From assembly GCA_900708905.1 (NCBI GenBank), contig CAADRB010000016.1, positions 1,307,000 to 1,370,999 of the forward strand: 64,000 nucleotides of DNA. Reading direction: 5' to 3'. Shown one piece after another: positions 26,425 to 38,469 of the stretch (its first letter is position 1; every line of letters begins with the position of its first letter). Source of the DNA: Hymenolepis diminuta (lineage: Eukaryota; Platyhelminthes; Cestoda; Cyclophyllidea; Hymenolepididae). Position numbers and translations under genes: made by a program. A model generated the notes under the pieces. It searched no databases. It worked only from the letters and a program-made list of their open reading frames with translations, and had not been told where the DNA came from.

Positions 26425-28888
26425 TTTTGTCATTTTCTGGACCTGCTATTTACTACTCATAGTTGCTTTCCACTATTAGAAGTTGTAAACATTTTTGTAT
26501 TACTGTTGATAATAATAGTTGTAACCTTGGGAAAGCATCTAAATACAGATAACAGTAAACAGGTAGATAATGGCTAAAGGGAAGGGGATCGGGAAGACAT
26601 GAGAATAAAATAAGAGTCTTAAAATTCAATAGCTGCTATTCTTCCACTGGATTCTACCATGTCGAGTATTAATTAGACCACTTGATCGCTTCGGAAATTT
26701 TGACCATGTCAGTAGGATACTACAGGCATCCTACGCACTTGAGTACACTAAAGGTAAACAATATTTCGACATGGGTAACTTGGGTAAATGATATCAGCAT
26801 AAGATATATATAAAATATTCAAATTATGTGATAGAAATGCTTCCTCGATAGGCTTTTAATATCACTTCGGCCTGTTTCTATTGATGTATTTATAATTTGA
26901 AAGAAAATGAACCAAATTAAGCCAGCTTAGAGTGTTTCAGATTTTTTAAATTTCTCCCTCATAATTCAAAGTTTATCTTAGGAAAGATGAATGTTTATTT
27001 TATCTTTAAATTCATTTAATTTAGGTGAAATGCATCTATGTTATTCGCAGATTTTCTCATCTATTTTAATTAAAAACTTGCTGAAGTATAATTCAGTAGA
27101 ACTTCATCTTGAGAAAGAAAATAGGAAAATAGAAAGAAACATTAGCAGAATGATTGAAAATTACTCCATTATGATCTTCAGGCGTCTAAATATTCAAGAA
27201 AGTACCAAGTTATCAGCAATATTTCAAGTTCAGAAAGTGGTTGTTTTGGTAAAAATATTACGATTCACTACAGATTGATGCAAAGACCATCAAATACCGT
27301 TGTGCAAAACTCGCAGTCACTTGTTTCATACTCTAACTCCGAGCATTTTAAGAAACTACAGGTGAACGCCTATGAACAATTCGAATTTCAAATGAAAATT
27401 CTCGTTACGTATAAATTTCTCATGTTCCATGTTTATTTGATTTTTGAAATAGGAAGTCACTTCTCAATAATCTCGTAAAATTGACTGAACTTTCACTCCA
27501 AACTGTGCTTTTATCTTTTTTTAACGTGCTATGACTTCTCACAGTCAACCGATTTTTTGGACAATAATTCCTCTAAGACACGTCCATAAGCATTAGAATC
27601 CCTCTTTTTCAAACAAAATTTCTAAAATAATATTAATATATTTCGTATATTCATAAATTTCCTCCTATAATTATGGTATATTTAGTTCAAAACTACGAAA
27701 TGAGTGAAAAAATGCATTTATCAGTCACTTACCAATTTAATCAGATTGTGTTTTAGATTATCCTCAATCCGTTTCGACGAACTTGAAGGAACAGAATGTG
27801 AAAAATCGTATAATCAATTTCTGGTTACCGAAGGCTTGTCCAATATGTTGCCACTGAATGGATGGACAGCCTATTGCATTAGATGTATCGCATTAGTGAT
27901 TCTCATGCTGATTGGTCGAATTAATGGTCAAATGAACCAATTAGAGGAGAGGGTTGATGGGGGGTAATTTGATTGCAATTAGGGAGAGGCTGAGTGGCGT
28001 TAATCATCTGAATTATTGTGTTGTATGGGAATGCACTTTATGGTCTAGGAGTGGGAGTATCCATTTTCTTCCCCTCATTACCACACCTTCTTTTAAATTG
28101 GCAAAATCAAAGTAAGTAGGTTATAAATCGGAGCAATTTCGAAGGGTTATCTGAAGGCCTGCAGTGAACCATCGATGGGGAGATAATTTTTTTTATTTTT
28201 CGTTAAAAATCTTCGGGAGAAGATTTGAATAAATTATCACAAATGGAGAGTGAAATTTGAAAAATATTCATTAGTGAAATTGAAGAATTATCAGAAGCTC
28301 GATTTGTATCGATGTCTCTTCGTCCTTTAGACACCCGGAGGGCTATTGCACTGCTGGTTTTCATGAAAGAGGGTGGGCGTAAACTTGTATTTTCATTTTC
28401 ATCTAACTAATTTTGCATCATTTACTGCTGTCTTCTATCCAAAGTCAGAAAGAGATGAAATGAGATTCACTTTCATTCTTTTATTTCAATTCTATTTCCA
28501 TTCAAAAGATCAGTTAGGCACGATACACATTAACCAGTACTCAGAAACCCAAGGCGCTCTGACCGGGAGCCTGACTTTTAGAGCTTAAGTTGTGATTCTA
28601 TAATAAAAAGTCGAAAATCTAATGGATCCGAAGTTTTATTCATCACTTCTATCCAAACCCCTTAAATCTGTTTCTTGGACCATTCTATCGTTTTCATAAT
28701 AAAGAATAATCACTGTCTCAGATAACACCAACAGCCATCTAGATTAGCTCCAATATATATGAGTAGATATTTTATCTGAAACTTGAACATTTAATAACAC
28801 TGAATTAAAATGATAAAATTTGATATTAAAAATTCTTTGGGGTTTGAATACCGCAAATAGAAGTTAAGTTAAGCTGGAAAACATTTGC

Positions 28889-29085
28889 CGGTGGCGCGGT
28901 GATTAACATGCTCATTTGTGGGGTCAGAGGTCACGAGTTTGGCCGATGTGTATCCAGTAAACGGCGTGGCACTGGTTGAGTTATGCTGATTCGGGTTTCC
29001 CACTAGGGAGACTCAATAATGTTATCCTCTAACCCAAGAGGAGCGATGAAAACGCTTTCCTAAATAGGCTTGGGAATTATTTATA
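28889..29085 (+). repeat. tRNA-derived SINE-like repeat, long variant
   Basis: The A-box-like ggtggcgcggtgattaacat (28890s) and the B-box-like aggtcacgagtttggcc (28928-28944) are well preserved. The copy continues past the usual end with a segment containing gaaaacgctttcctaaatag, which recurs at 41.8 kb in the other long variant. A 144-codon minus-strand frame begins in this repeat and is not considered a gene. Confidence 0.65.
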
Positions 29086-30359
29086 ATTTGAAAAAAATCA
29101 ACCAGATGTTGGGTAGTCCATTCGCTGTCAGAAATTATATTTGGAGCAATATTAATTTTGTAAATCAAAATACGATTTGTCTGCAAGATGTCTAACATTT
29201 TTGCAATGAAGGTAGTTGGGTCGAAAATCCAAAAATTTAAAAGATTTGTCCAAATAATGAACAGAAAAACACTCCGATCTTTTGATTGTCTGTTCGAGCG
29301 AATAGAAAAACAGTTTTGCCAAGTCCCCAGCTGAGAAATAAACAATTTAGACTGCCAAAAGTGACTAGAATGATGATAAATTTCATACGCTTCAAATTTA
29401 AAGAGTTTCTCTGCAAAATTGCAACTGGTAAGAAATGACAGCCGGAAGAAGTACATTCTAGTATATTCACATTCAAAGGAGGAGAAAATCGATTTTTTGG
29501 AACTTGAAAAGTCAATGAACAGATGCGTTAAACGATATCTCGTTGGTTTACTTCATGCTTTTCTTCTCTCGGATTTCTTTCTCCAATGTTAAGATTTCGT
29601 ATGCTGAAGGTGTAATATCTTCATTTGATTTATGTTTGAATATTTTAAGAGTTTTTGCCAAAGGAGAAAGATTATTTTATCAGCAATTTCAACAGATGGT
29701 GATTTGTAGTACAGTTGGTATTCGTTAGAGATGCTAGTTCCAAAATGTAGGAAGCAAACGAAACAGTTCTCAAATGAATTTCCCGAATAGAGGGACAAAC
29801 ATAAACTTTATAATTAATTGGAGGGGAAGATTTAAAACTCATTCTATCTATAATACTTACGCTACAGACAAATTCGTGTATCCAAATGTATGCATGTTTA
29901 TCTAAATGCGGAATGCTTCATATATTGCGGTTTTGGCTGTTCTTTCTGTAAAGTATTGGCCCAACGCTGGGAGACTGCGTATCACGTTTCTCCGCCCTTA
30001 ATTGCCGGAGAATAGAGTGTATGAGGCCAGCAATTTTAAACCGTTCACAAACCAGGTGTTTCACAAGAAAATGTTTATTAATTCACATGTTAAAAATGGT
30101 TTAATAAGTTAATTTTCATATGTTTCACTATGTCGAGTCTTCTTTCTCACCACCTTTCTGTTCTGGGTACTTTGCCCATTGATAGGAAGCCGACGAAACA
30201 AAGTCCGGTGTTTATGCTTTGTCTAGGGATAATCGACTCCCTCAGGCTGTCTCAGAGTCGCCCATTCCCTTATCAATACTCATGCGCACAGCACCCTCAA
30301 CGGCTTGACAGTTATTTGGGACCGGATCCGTTCTAGATATGAATAACATGAAGACAGCT

Positions 30360-30500
30360 TGTAATTGTGTATAATACCACGTCTTGGGTTAACCGCATTC
30401 TGCGTCTGAGTCAACCGTAGCCCAGCGAAATCTAGTGGGCAGATATATCACAGCAGCAGAAATAAGACTTTCTAGCATTTTCAGCAGTATAGAGGAGCCT
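30360..30500 (+). repeat. Dispersed repeat C, copy 1
   Basis: It pairs with 51750-51880 in direct orientation. Shared ordered blocks include gtctgagtc, a block like ctagtgggcagatatatca against ctaggctggtatatcat, and ttctagcattttcagca against ttccagcactttctaca. No coding potential. Confidence 0.55.
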
Positions 30501-33349
30501 CACTTTACAAAACCAATATTTTTCTGGATACCAATTGGAAAATATTTTTTCATCCTCTATTTGAGTTGATTTTTGATTCATCTAATTTACTAACAGCAGG
30601 AGTATGATTATATTATTCACATGACCTCAGCAGGGTCTCTCCGCATTTTCTCTAACGACTAATACCTGATTCTCTTAAAGTGTCTCTGGCTCCCTCATTT
30701 GTTCAGTCCGATCTATTTAGTTTCCTGTCTGCTACCTCTTCAAATAGTAAAAAATTTCCTCGCTTATTTACCGGCCAAAATGGTTCCATTATCTGGTATT
30801 ACTTTGTGATGTAGCCAAATTTTTCTGCTGTAGAGATCGAACGTATAGTACAATTCGCGGTAATAGGTGAATAAGGGAAGACATTTAGTCAGACCATTAA
30901 GAAGGTGGAAATGTAGTGGAAATGAATATTTTTAGGAGTAGAAGAAAATTCATGATATAGTAGATCAGAGCAAACGAGGCGACTTAGCAGAGTTCACGAG
31001 ACTCTTGATCTCTGGTACATATCTACTGATGTGCGAGGCTATCCGCACAAATAAATTCTTGTTAATTTAAGAGATGGTTGAAAGCAAATTACTCAGTCTG
31101 TCCAAATCAGTTCTTAGGAGGTTTCATTTTGTGTGTTAACCACTTTAATAGTCTGGCACAATTCTCTTCTTTGTCAAACTTCTGATAAGCAAAAACGCTC
31201 GTTAATTTCTAATGTTATTACTAGTGTCTGCGTTAATTCTAATGGCTTTGTTGTTTTAAATATTTATGTGTTTAGCAAATAAACATTGAATAATAATAAA
31301 TGCAATGCAATCTATAGGCCTAGAAGTTATAAGAAAGCTCCGAATAGTCGATACCAACGCTAAAAGCAACCTGCAACCTGCATGACATTTCCAAATGGTA
31401 GTTGTGGTTTCACGAGCTACTTCAGTAGAGGTATATTTCCCCAATGACATTTAAGGGAACCATGGTCGGGTTGGGACCAGTTCTCCGGATTATGTTAACC
31501 TCTGGGACGATCTCAGGCGAAAGTTTATGTTGGGTGGCAAGATTTATGTGCCAAAATGGAGCAATCCCCAGATAATCATTCTTTAACTAGCAATGATCGA
31601 AAAAATGCAGGTACATATTTGACAGACTTTTATATCGGTGGTATTTAATTTTGATGGTGATTAACTGTCCATTTGTAATCCGTGCTGGACAGCGGAAGAA
31701 GACTTTTGTCTATAGGAACATCAGAATTTTAGGCTATTTTAATTTGCCTCCTTTCAGCTTAATCGAGAAGATAATATCTGCAGATAATACCAGGCAATAA
31801 ATTATCTTTATTTACCTTTTATTTTATGCAATTAGTACGGAAAGTCTGGAAAATTCTATGGATTTCTTTGTATTTAAATAAAATAATGTATTTTGCACTT
31901 TGATTTACAGATTTATTTTAAGTTTATTTTATTTATTTAATATTCGAAAGCACCCTATCCGAAATATCAGCAATTTTTTGTAGTAAGTTAGTTAATCCAT
32001 AAAATATTTTGCTTTACATAACAGAGATAAAAGGAAATTATTAAATAAATGAAAGTTTATCTTTTAAATATTACCAATAAAGAGGATTAGTGTAGGTATC
32101 ATTTCAAATAATGTATGAAGGAATAAAAACCAATGGGATGAATATGACGCAAACATTACGCATTTACATGAGCCATTAGAGAACTTATTAAAGCAATGAA
32201 TCATAAGATTTATTCCAGTTCTCACGCAATTACTATGAAATTCCGAGTAATTCCTTGATTAAAAGCACAGCATTCAACATTAAAGTATGCCTCTCAACGA
32301 GTCCATCTCCTGCCTTCAGTTCCTCTCATTTTCATGAAATTATATTTCTTCTTTCATAACGTACGAAAAGCTCTACTTCTTCTATTTCAAAACCCTATCT
32401 GCTCGTATAAACTTGCAGATTATATATCGCAGAAACATTTTCTCTTGAAATCGGGGTTATTATTTGAAAGTGTATATTCGTTATAGCGAAAAACACTGAA
32501 AGAGTGGTTGCATACCAATTTCTTCTTTGCCTGCTTGCTGTATCTAACATGAAGATTCGAAAATTAACAGGATCCACAGGCCTCGAAGTAGTAATCAGTA
32601 ATGATCCTTACTTATCTGGTAAAGAGTAATCGATAAATTTGTTATAATAAGAATGCATTAAGCAGAAATTGTAAAATAAAATTGAACACAATTTTTGTAT
32701 ATATTAACATGTTGGAGCTGAAATTTTCCAGAACATTCTGTGGGCGTTCGTTAAAAAATAATGTAGCAAAAACCGATATTCACATACGAAAGCACCAAGA
32801 TTAACACCCCGCGCAAATTAATAAAATCACTTAGTCACAAATCAACACCACTAGGTCATGTTCAAAGTTTTATTAGTAAAGATTTTAAGAAAATTGAATA
32901 GGGCGAAGAAGGCGGCCAAAGAAAAACAAAACTCGAATTTGAAAGACGCCGAGACTGTTTCAGCTCATTTTGCGTGTTTTAACACGTTTAAATAAAGCCG
33001 TTATTACTACATATGTTTCTAACTTTTCCTTAGTGTTGTCGGCAAAAGCAGTTGCGTTACCTAAATTCAATATTTCTTCTCCACGCAGAAGTGGTTTTTA
33101 AGATTGAAAATCGCAGTTATCCGGAAAAAGGATCGAATCGTAGAAATCGTGTCTATATTGTACTGTGCAAATCGTTCCGGGTATTATTTAGCTTCATTCA
33201 GTTTTAAAAGCGCAGCTTTTACTTTGAATTACAATTTGGCTAAATTCTAAGCCAAAGCCTATCTTCCAATATTCCAATTGCTTTAAAACAAGCATCCCAA
33301 GCCCATTTGACTTGGGAAAAGGGAAGATATCCCGGAACAGCTCCTTTGA

Positions 33350-33480
33350 GGGACTCGCATTCTACCACCCCTCTAGTTGACTAGAATTAACCAGGGCGGT
33401 TGGACACGCGTCCCAATGGGAGTTGTTTTCTTGACCTATGACTTAACAAACTTGCATGTTAACCATTGCGTCACCACGCA
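33350..33480 (-). repeat. tRNA-derived SINE-like repeat
   Basis: On the minus strand it runs tgacgcaatggttaacatgc (A-box-like), then the body block ccaaccgccctggttaattc, and ends in ggggtggtagaatgcgagtc. These blocks match the 50.2 kb copy closely, while the B-box region is decayed. Confidence 0.65.
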
Positions 33481-33794
33481 CACATTTTGTCTTTTTTTCG
33501 ACTAGTTGTTAAGGTTGTTCATGAGGTAGAGTGGCATTGATTTCGATCATCCTAGAGTTGAACATGATATTTTGAAAGATGTCGGTTTGATCAAGACTGA
33601 AGTTGCTCACACTCGCATATTAGTGATCGAGTAAACAACACAAATGTGAGCATTTCTTTGATAGTCTCCTTTTATAATTAGCCCAAAGATTGAATCCCTA
33701 TTATTGAAACCTAAACACAGCAGTTCCTTAAGAATTCTATTGAGCATGGTAATCGCATTTCCTAGTTCAGCAGACGTTAATTTAACCTTATCGC

Positions 33795-33910
33795 AGTATT
33801 CATTGAAAGAGTGGTTGTAAAGTTCAAAATAGAACTCCTCAAGTGGAGTAGATTTTTACTTGAGTAAGACATGTTTGTCCACAATATACAGTACTTATTG
33901 GCCGGTTGTT
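33795..33910 (+). repeat. Dispersed repeat family B copy
   Basis: It contains aaagttcaaaatagaact, a long diverged middle, then tacagtacttattggccg, aligning with the 3' half of the 20.4 kb copy (attcagtgcttattagccg). Confidence 0.5.
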
Positions 33911-34125
33911 TAATTATGATTGATTTTTCATTTTTTTAAGATTTTTTAAATTAAATTTACAAACTTGATCAATCTCATTCAAATACTAACTGAATTGTTT
34001 CCTCCTACAAGACAGATATTTCATTTCACCAATAGGTGATAAAGTCGCAAGTCGGAAAACTTCTTCAAGTCTAAATTTGAAATGTCATATTTCGCGTTTG
34101 TTTTCACGTAAATCTGAAAGAAGGG

Positions 34126-34146
34126 GAGAGAGAGAGAGAGAGAGAG
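34126..34146. repeat. GA microsatellite
   Basis: Ten and a half GA units without interruption, in a stretch with no gene. Confidence 0.95.
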
Positions 34147-34539
34147 TAAGAGAAAACAAGAGCCGGTTTACATGATGAGAAAATGTATGTACATGCAAAT
34201 AGGGGTTCAAACTGATTTGGCGCAACAAATTTGTCTTCAGAAGGGGAAAAAAATAAACTTTCTAACATGACTATTGAACTAATGTTTTATTATCATTCTT
34301 TTGTTTCACTATTATGCCACAATTAAATTTATTAAATTAGCTATTATTATCTATGGAGATGCAAAATAAGTTCTATACTTTATCCATGACAAAAATAGCC
34401 CAATATGGAACGATATGGGAATCGAAAAGGAGGTTACAATGAAGTCTAGTTGTCGAGAGCCTTCCTTTATTCTAATTCTGATAGCACTGAATTCGCCACC
34501 TTCTCATTAGGGATTTAATTTTTTCCCCTATCCAAACGT

Positions 34540-34660
34540 TCCGAAGCTCACTTTTCGTGATTCAGTCTCAGGGTTTCAGGGGTAATTCATATCCGTGATA
34601 TTCAGATCTCGTTGGCTTGTCGATTTAACTATATGGTTGGTCATGTCATTTGGCTTTAAT
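34540..34660 (+). repeat. Dispersed repeat family B copy
   Basis: It shows cgtgattcagtctcaggg, then tccgtgatattcagatctc, then gttggcttgtcgattt, in the order of the family. It is strongly diverged. Confidence 0.4.
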
Positions 34661-35266
34661 TGTATCTTTTTACAGCCACAAGCACGTATATGAGACTTGT
34701 AAAGGCATTTTATCATGTCAAAGCTCACTTAAGCTCTCACAAGGCGAGATCTGATAACAGTTTATTATTAGAATAATCAGCCTTTGGAGATCGTTTCAGT
34801 GATAGAGATGTGAAGAAAATACGTAGAGTATACAGTGAATTGAGGTCAGGGTGGGAGGTTATTAATTCAAGTTCTCTTTACGAATTCAATTTCATTTTAC
34901 CAAAATTAGAGAAAACCGACCGCAATTTTTAAATAATCCATTAATTAGATCATTTAATAAGAAAATTTAAAAATACAAAATCCAGTAACAAAACCAGTGA
35001 TGACCAACTCTTTTATGAACACCAGGAATTATCCTTTAGCAGTTACCTTCTATTAGTTAATCATCAATTAAGGCATGAGAAGAAGTATTTAATTTACTAT
35101 ATTCACCTATTACCCTTCAAAGCTTCAATGAGCTTTATCACAAACAAATAAGAAAGAAGACAAAGACTGTGGCCTTGAAAAAAATAGAAATTCAGTAAGC
35201 AGGGGCAAGTCGATCAGAGAGCGGATGAGTCATAGGTAGAACGAGCTGTAACAAATGTATGCGGTG

Positions 35267-35282
35267 TCGATATCGATATCGA
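35267..35282. repeat. Perfect 16-bp palindrome
   Basis: The sequence tcgatatcgatatcga is its own reverse complement. It lies in a gene-free region and may be chance. Confidence 0.7.
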
Positions 35283-36734
35283 ACTTAAAAGCTACCTAAC
35301 AGATTGCATGTAACTCTTGTTTTTAGACTTAGAATAAATGCAAATTCTACGAATAAATAGTTCTTTGCCAAAAAATCAACAATGTTTTGGTAACAAACAC
35401 CTGGTAAAAAACGAAGGTGTTTTATAAACCTCGAAATGTTAATGTGCGTCTTCTGAATGCCACATCCGAATCGTATCATTTATTTGCCAGAAGAAAGCTA
35501 GTAACCATAAAAGTTTGGTGGTTAGTTTTATACCATTAGGCAAGGAGGCGCAAGTTTAAAACGTCAGTCGGAAGCGTTGTGTACTTTCTCTGAATTCATA
35601 TCGGTAAAGCGAAAAAAACAAATGTGGCATACATTACTATTTCGATGAAGACTTATGCCCTATTTTACAAAAGGCTGCAATATATCTGGGGAATGCTGGT
35701 CAAAGCAGTGATCAATCCATTTAAGAAGATAAAACATCTACTGGTCTCTACAGTAACCTCTATTTAAGTGAATAAGATATGTGCAGGGACATCGACGATT
35801 TGACATGATTGGAATGGCTTAGAAAAATAATATATGAAGCTAGTATTTTTCAATCAGAATACTGAGTTGGCTTCCTTAGAGGCCTCCCAGCCAATCAGCT
35901 ATCACAATTACCATTCACTTGGCAGTAAAACGCTCTCCATACACTCTCCTATGTTCTAGCTACTTTGGACGTAGCCTAACCAATTTTCAGGGCAACTTAT
36001 ACCGGAGGACTCTGCTGGAGGCAAGTTGCACTTTTTTGCAGCTAGTTGGACTTCTAAGGGGATTACTAAGGTTTAGCCTAGGGTTTATTTAAGCATTATC
36101 CGCTGGATACCAAGAGAAAAAATAACAGCCAACGTTAAATTTAAATTGTCGTCGAAAAATGACTCGAAAAATAAAAAGAAAGTGTATAAACGATTAATTA
36201 ATATGATCGAAGAGGATGCATTTGATTTATTCTAAAATACAATGAAGGTAACAAGGTTTTATTCGCCATATTCGTGTAATTCTAAAGGACCCGTTTTCCA
36301 GTATTTAAATAAAGGAATATAAACTTCTTTTTCTATTGTTTTAAATGCGAAACTCTATTTAACTATTTTATTTAAATTATTTCTTAATTTTATTACTTCA
36401 ACTACAAGCTCAAGTATATCAAAATTGCATTTCTGTTTATTACCTAAAAAATCGCCATTTTGCCTAATCCGGCAGGAGAGTCTCTGTCAGTCACTCTCAT
36501 GATGTTTATGCTTCTTTTCGTCGTCTAATTTACCCTAACAGAAAATGTATTTGCATCTTGTTTGTGCCTATACCCACTAGCATATTTTACATTCACCAAA
36601 CATCACACATTAAAACACAGGATCGTAAGGGTGTAGCAGTTCCTTATTTTCATATTAATTAAATGCTTCTTCGACTAAAATTTTCTCTCTTTTTGGATTA
36701 ATCACTATGTTTCAAAGCCCAATCCAGACATCCT

Positions 36735-36925
36735 AATTACTTTGTCGCTATCTTTAAACACATCGTACCTCTCATACCTTCGTGCTCACACAAGTATTTC
36801 GTGNNNNNNNNNNNNNNCCCCCCCATCGCAAATGAGCATTCTCTCCGTTCTCAATAAGGCTCTCCAACCGACTACCTCTACTCTTTTCTGCTGTCGTAGT
36901 GAAGATAAGTATAATATAGAATGGA
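36735..36925 (+). repeat. Dispersed repeat D, copy 1 (contains a gap)
   Basis: It pairs in inverted orientation with 44625-44800. In translation the two share the pattern SVLN+.LQPT.S in the same relative place, and at the DNA level ctctccaac with flanking blocks such as acatcgtacctctcatacct. The shared peptide could mean a decayed coding element, but stops and frame breaks prevent a product call. Confidence 0.5.
36804..36817. other. Assembly gap (14 N)
   Basis: Fourteen N positions followed directly by a C-run. Like the 17.6 kb gap, it probably stands for an unresolved C-homopolymer, and it falls inside repeat D. Confidence 0.95.
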
Positions 36926-37465
36926 AAATCAGGACCCTATCTTCTAAGACCTACCTTGTCCTTAAAAAGGTATGAGGATCAACTAACTCTGACTTCAGCA
37001 AGTTGTTGTAAGAAATGGATGATTATTTCTCCCCTTTACTAGAACGACAAATTTCGTTGGGTGTGGAAATTAAATTGATGGGAGACTGATAAATCTTCCC
37101 ACTTCAACAATCCCTTAAAACCCACAAAGTGAGACTAATGAATAAGAATTTATCCATCCAGATATTCAATAGAGAAGTCAATGTGAATAACGAAATTCAA
37201 TTTGTCTCAAATTAACAATGGTTAACCGAATTGCTGTTAGACGTAAGTTAATTATGTAACGGCGTCACATTTACCACTAACATTAAGTCCTAATCAACAT
37301 TTTGACAGAAGGTTGAGTCATTGTAGTGGTCAACTACAACTAAGCAACTTGTTCGTGATGTTCTTGTTATTGCAATTCATCGCCATAGATTTATAGTGGC
37401 TACTTCAGTGGATCAACAAATAGTAATTTGATTTGTGATACAGGGGCACTGCACCACGCTCCAAA

Positions 37466-37961
37466 ATGTCCGCCTTGAAATCGTCGTATGACGCTGTGGA
37501 CAGATTCTCTGTGATGATGAATACGAAATTATTTATTAGATCTTTGAAGAAACAGATGAATCAAATACCTCAGTTGAGTTTTATTGCAAAAGTGATCCTT
37601 AAGGATGCATTTGCACGGAAAGAAAAAGGCCTGATATCATTTATGCATTAGAGTTTGTTTTGGGAGATTTTTGAATACGCAATGGGAAATTTCAATAACG
37701 AAATAGTGAACGACTAAATGAAACAGTTATTAAGGAAAAGGTATAATGCCAGTGCAAGGATGTGAGCCAGTTCAACGTCGAAGGAATAAGTCAAGTCACT
37801 CATGTTGCTATGGGGGTGACCGAAAAAACTTCCTCAATTTGTTGAAAGATAAATTAGGACTTACAGACAAACTCTTTTTCGTTAGAGATCGGTCATGTCT
37901 GGACAGCCTATGGACGCTATTGTCGGGATCTTGTCTTTTTCCATCACCGGATGTTGCTTAG
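37466..37961 (+). other. Two short open frames upstream of VPS35, probably repeat-derived
   Basis: Frames of 61 codons (37466-37651, ATG start) and 71 codons (37746-37961) lie about 0.5-1 kb before the VPS35 start. Their composition is more protein-like than most frames in the region. However, the stretch near 37785-37830 resembles DNA at about 56975-57050 in a receptor intron (shared agtcaagtca.tcatgt and gg.ggtgaac), so part of it is dispersed repeat. I recognise no domain, and no splice model joins the two. Confidence 0.2.
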
Positions 37962-38469
37962 CATTTGCCGTCAATAGCAGTAAGTCAAGGTAAAGTAGAT
38001 CAAAACAAAAATAATACATAAATTTTTGAGGATAGTTTTATCTGGTAAAGATAAGTTTTATTATCAGGAGTAAGGTAAAATGAGCACTAAAGCGAAAGGA
38101 AAAAAATGTTTAAAGCACGTATTACAGAATGACTAATAATTTCATTTTTGCTTAGAGTCCTCCTTAGTCCTTCATAATTAATTATTCACATCACTGCATT
38201 AGGAATAATTGCAAATGCGGTTAGGAAAGGTCGACTAGCAGCATTTTCAATAGTAATCAGAACGTGTAACATGACTATTCTGCACAAAATTAACATAAAG
38301 AAAATAACAAATACATCAAACACAAAAATATATAAATTTATTAGAGACAATAAGTACTAACCAAAGCGCCAATGCTGCTTTTGCCAATATATAAGCAACC
38401 GCAAGTTTAGTGCATCTAAAACATCTGTGCGGAAATTGAATAATCCAACCGCAGTAAAGTACTGTGAAA

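Larger units (their letters stand above)
8906..38469. other. About 30 kb without a supported gene
   Basis: Between the start exon of the minus-strand gene and VPS35 I find no exon set with consistent splice sites, and no recognisable protein domain. Open frames here are short (under 100 codons, apart from one of 144 codons that starts inside a repeat). The sequence is AT-rich and carries the degenerate repeats listed separately, two N-gaps, a GA microsatellite and C-runs. Parts not covered by those entries (for example 13.2-15.5, 17.6-20.4, 31-33.3 and 35.3-36.7 kb) show nothing I can name. Regulatory DNA or long 5' introns of the flanking genes could be hidden here. Confidence 0.55.

Noticed and set aside
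27704..27967. 87-codon plus-strand frame
   Set aside because: Its second half carries repeat-like words (such as atgctgattggt) also seen at 9.0 and 39.7 kb, and no domain is visible.
29022..29456. 144-codon minus-strand open frame, the longest in the gene-poor block
   Set aside because: It starts inside a SINE-like repeat, has no recognisable domain or homologous motif, overlaps another frame of 92 codons, and shows no splice or promoter context.
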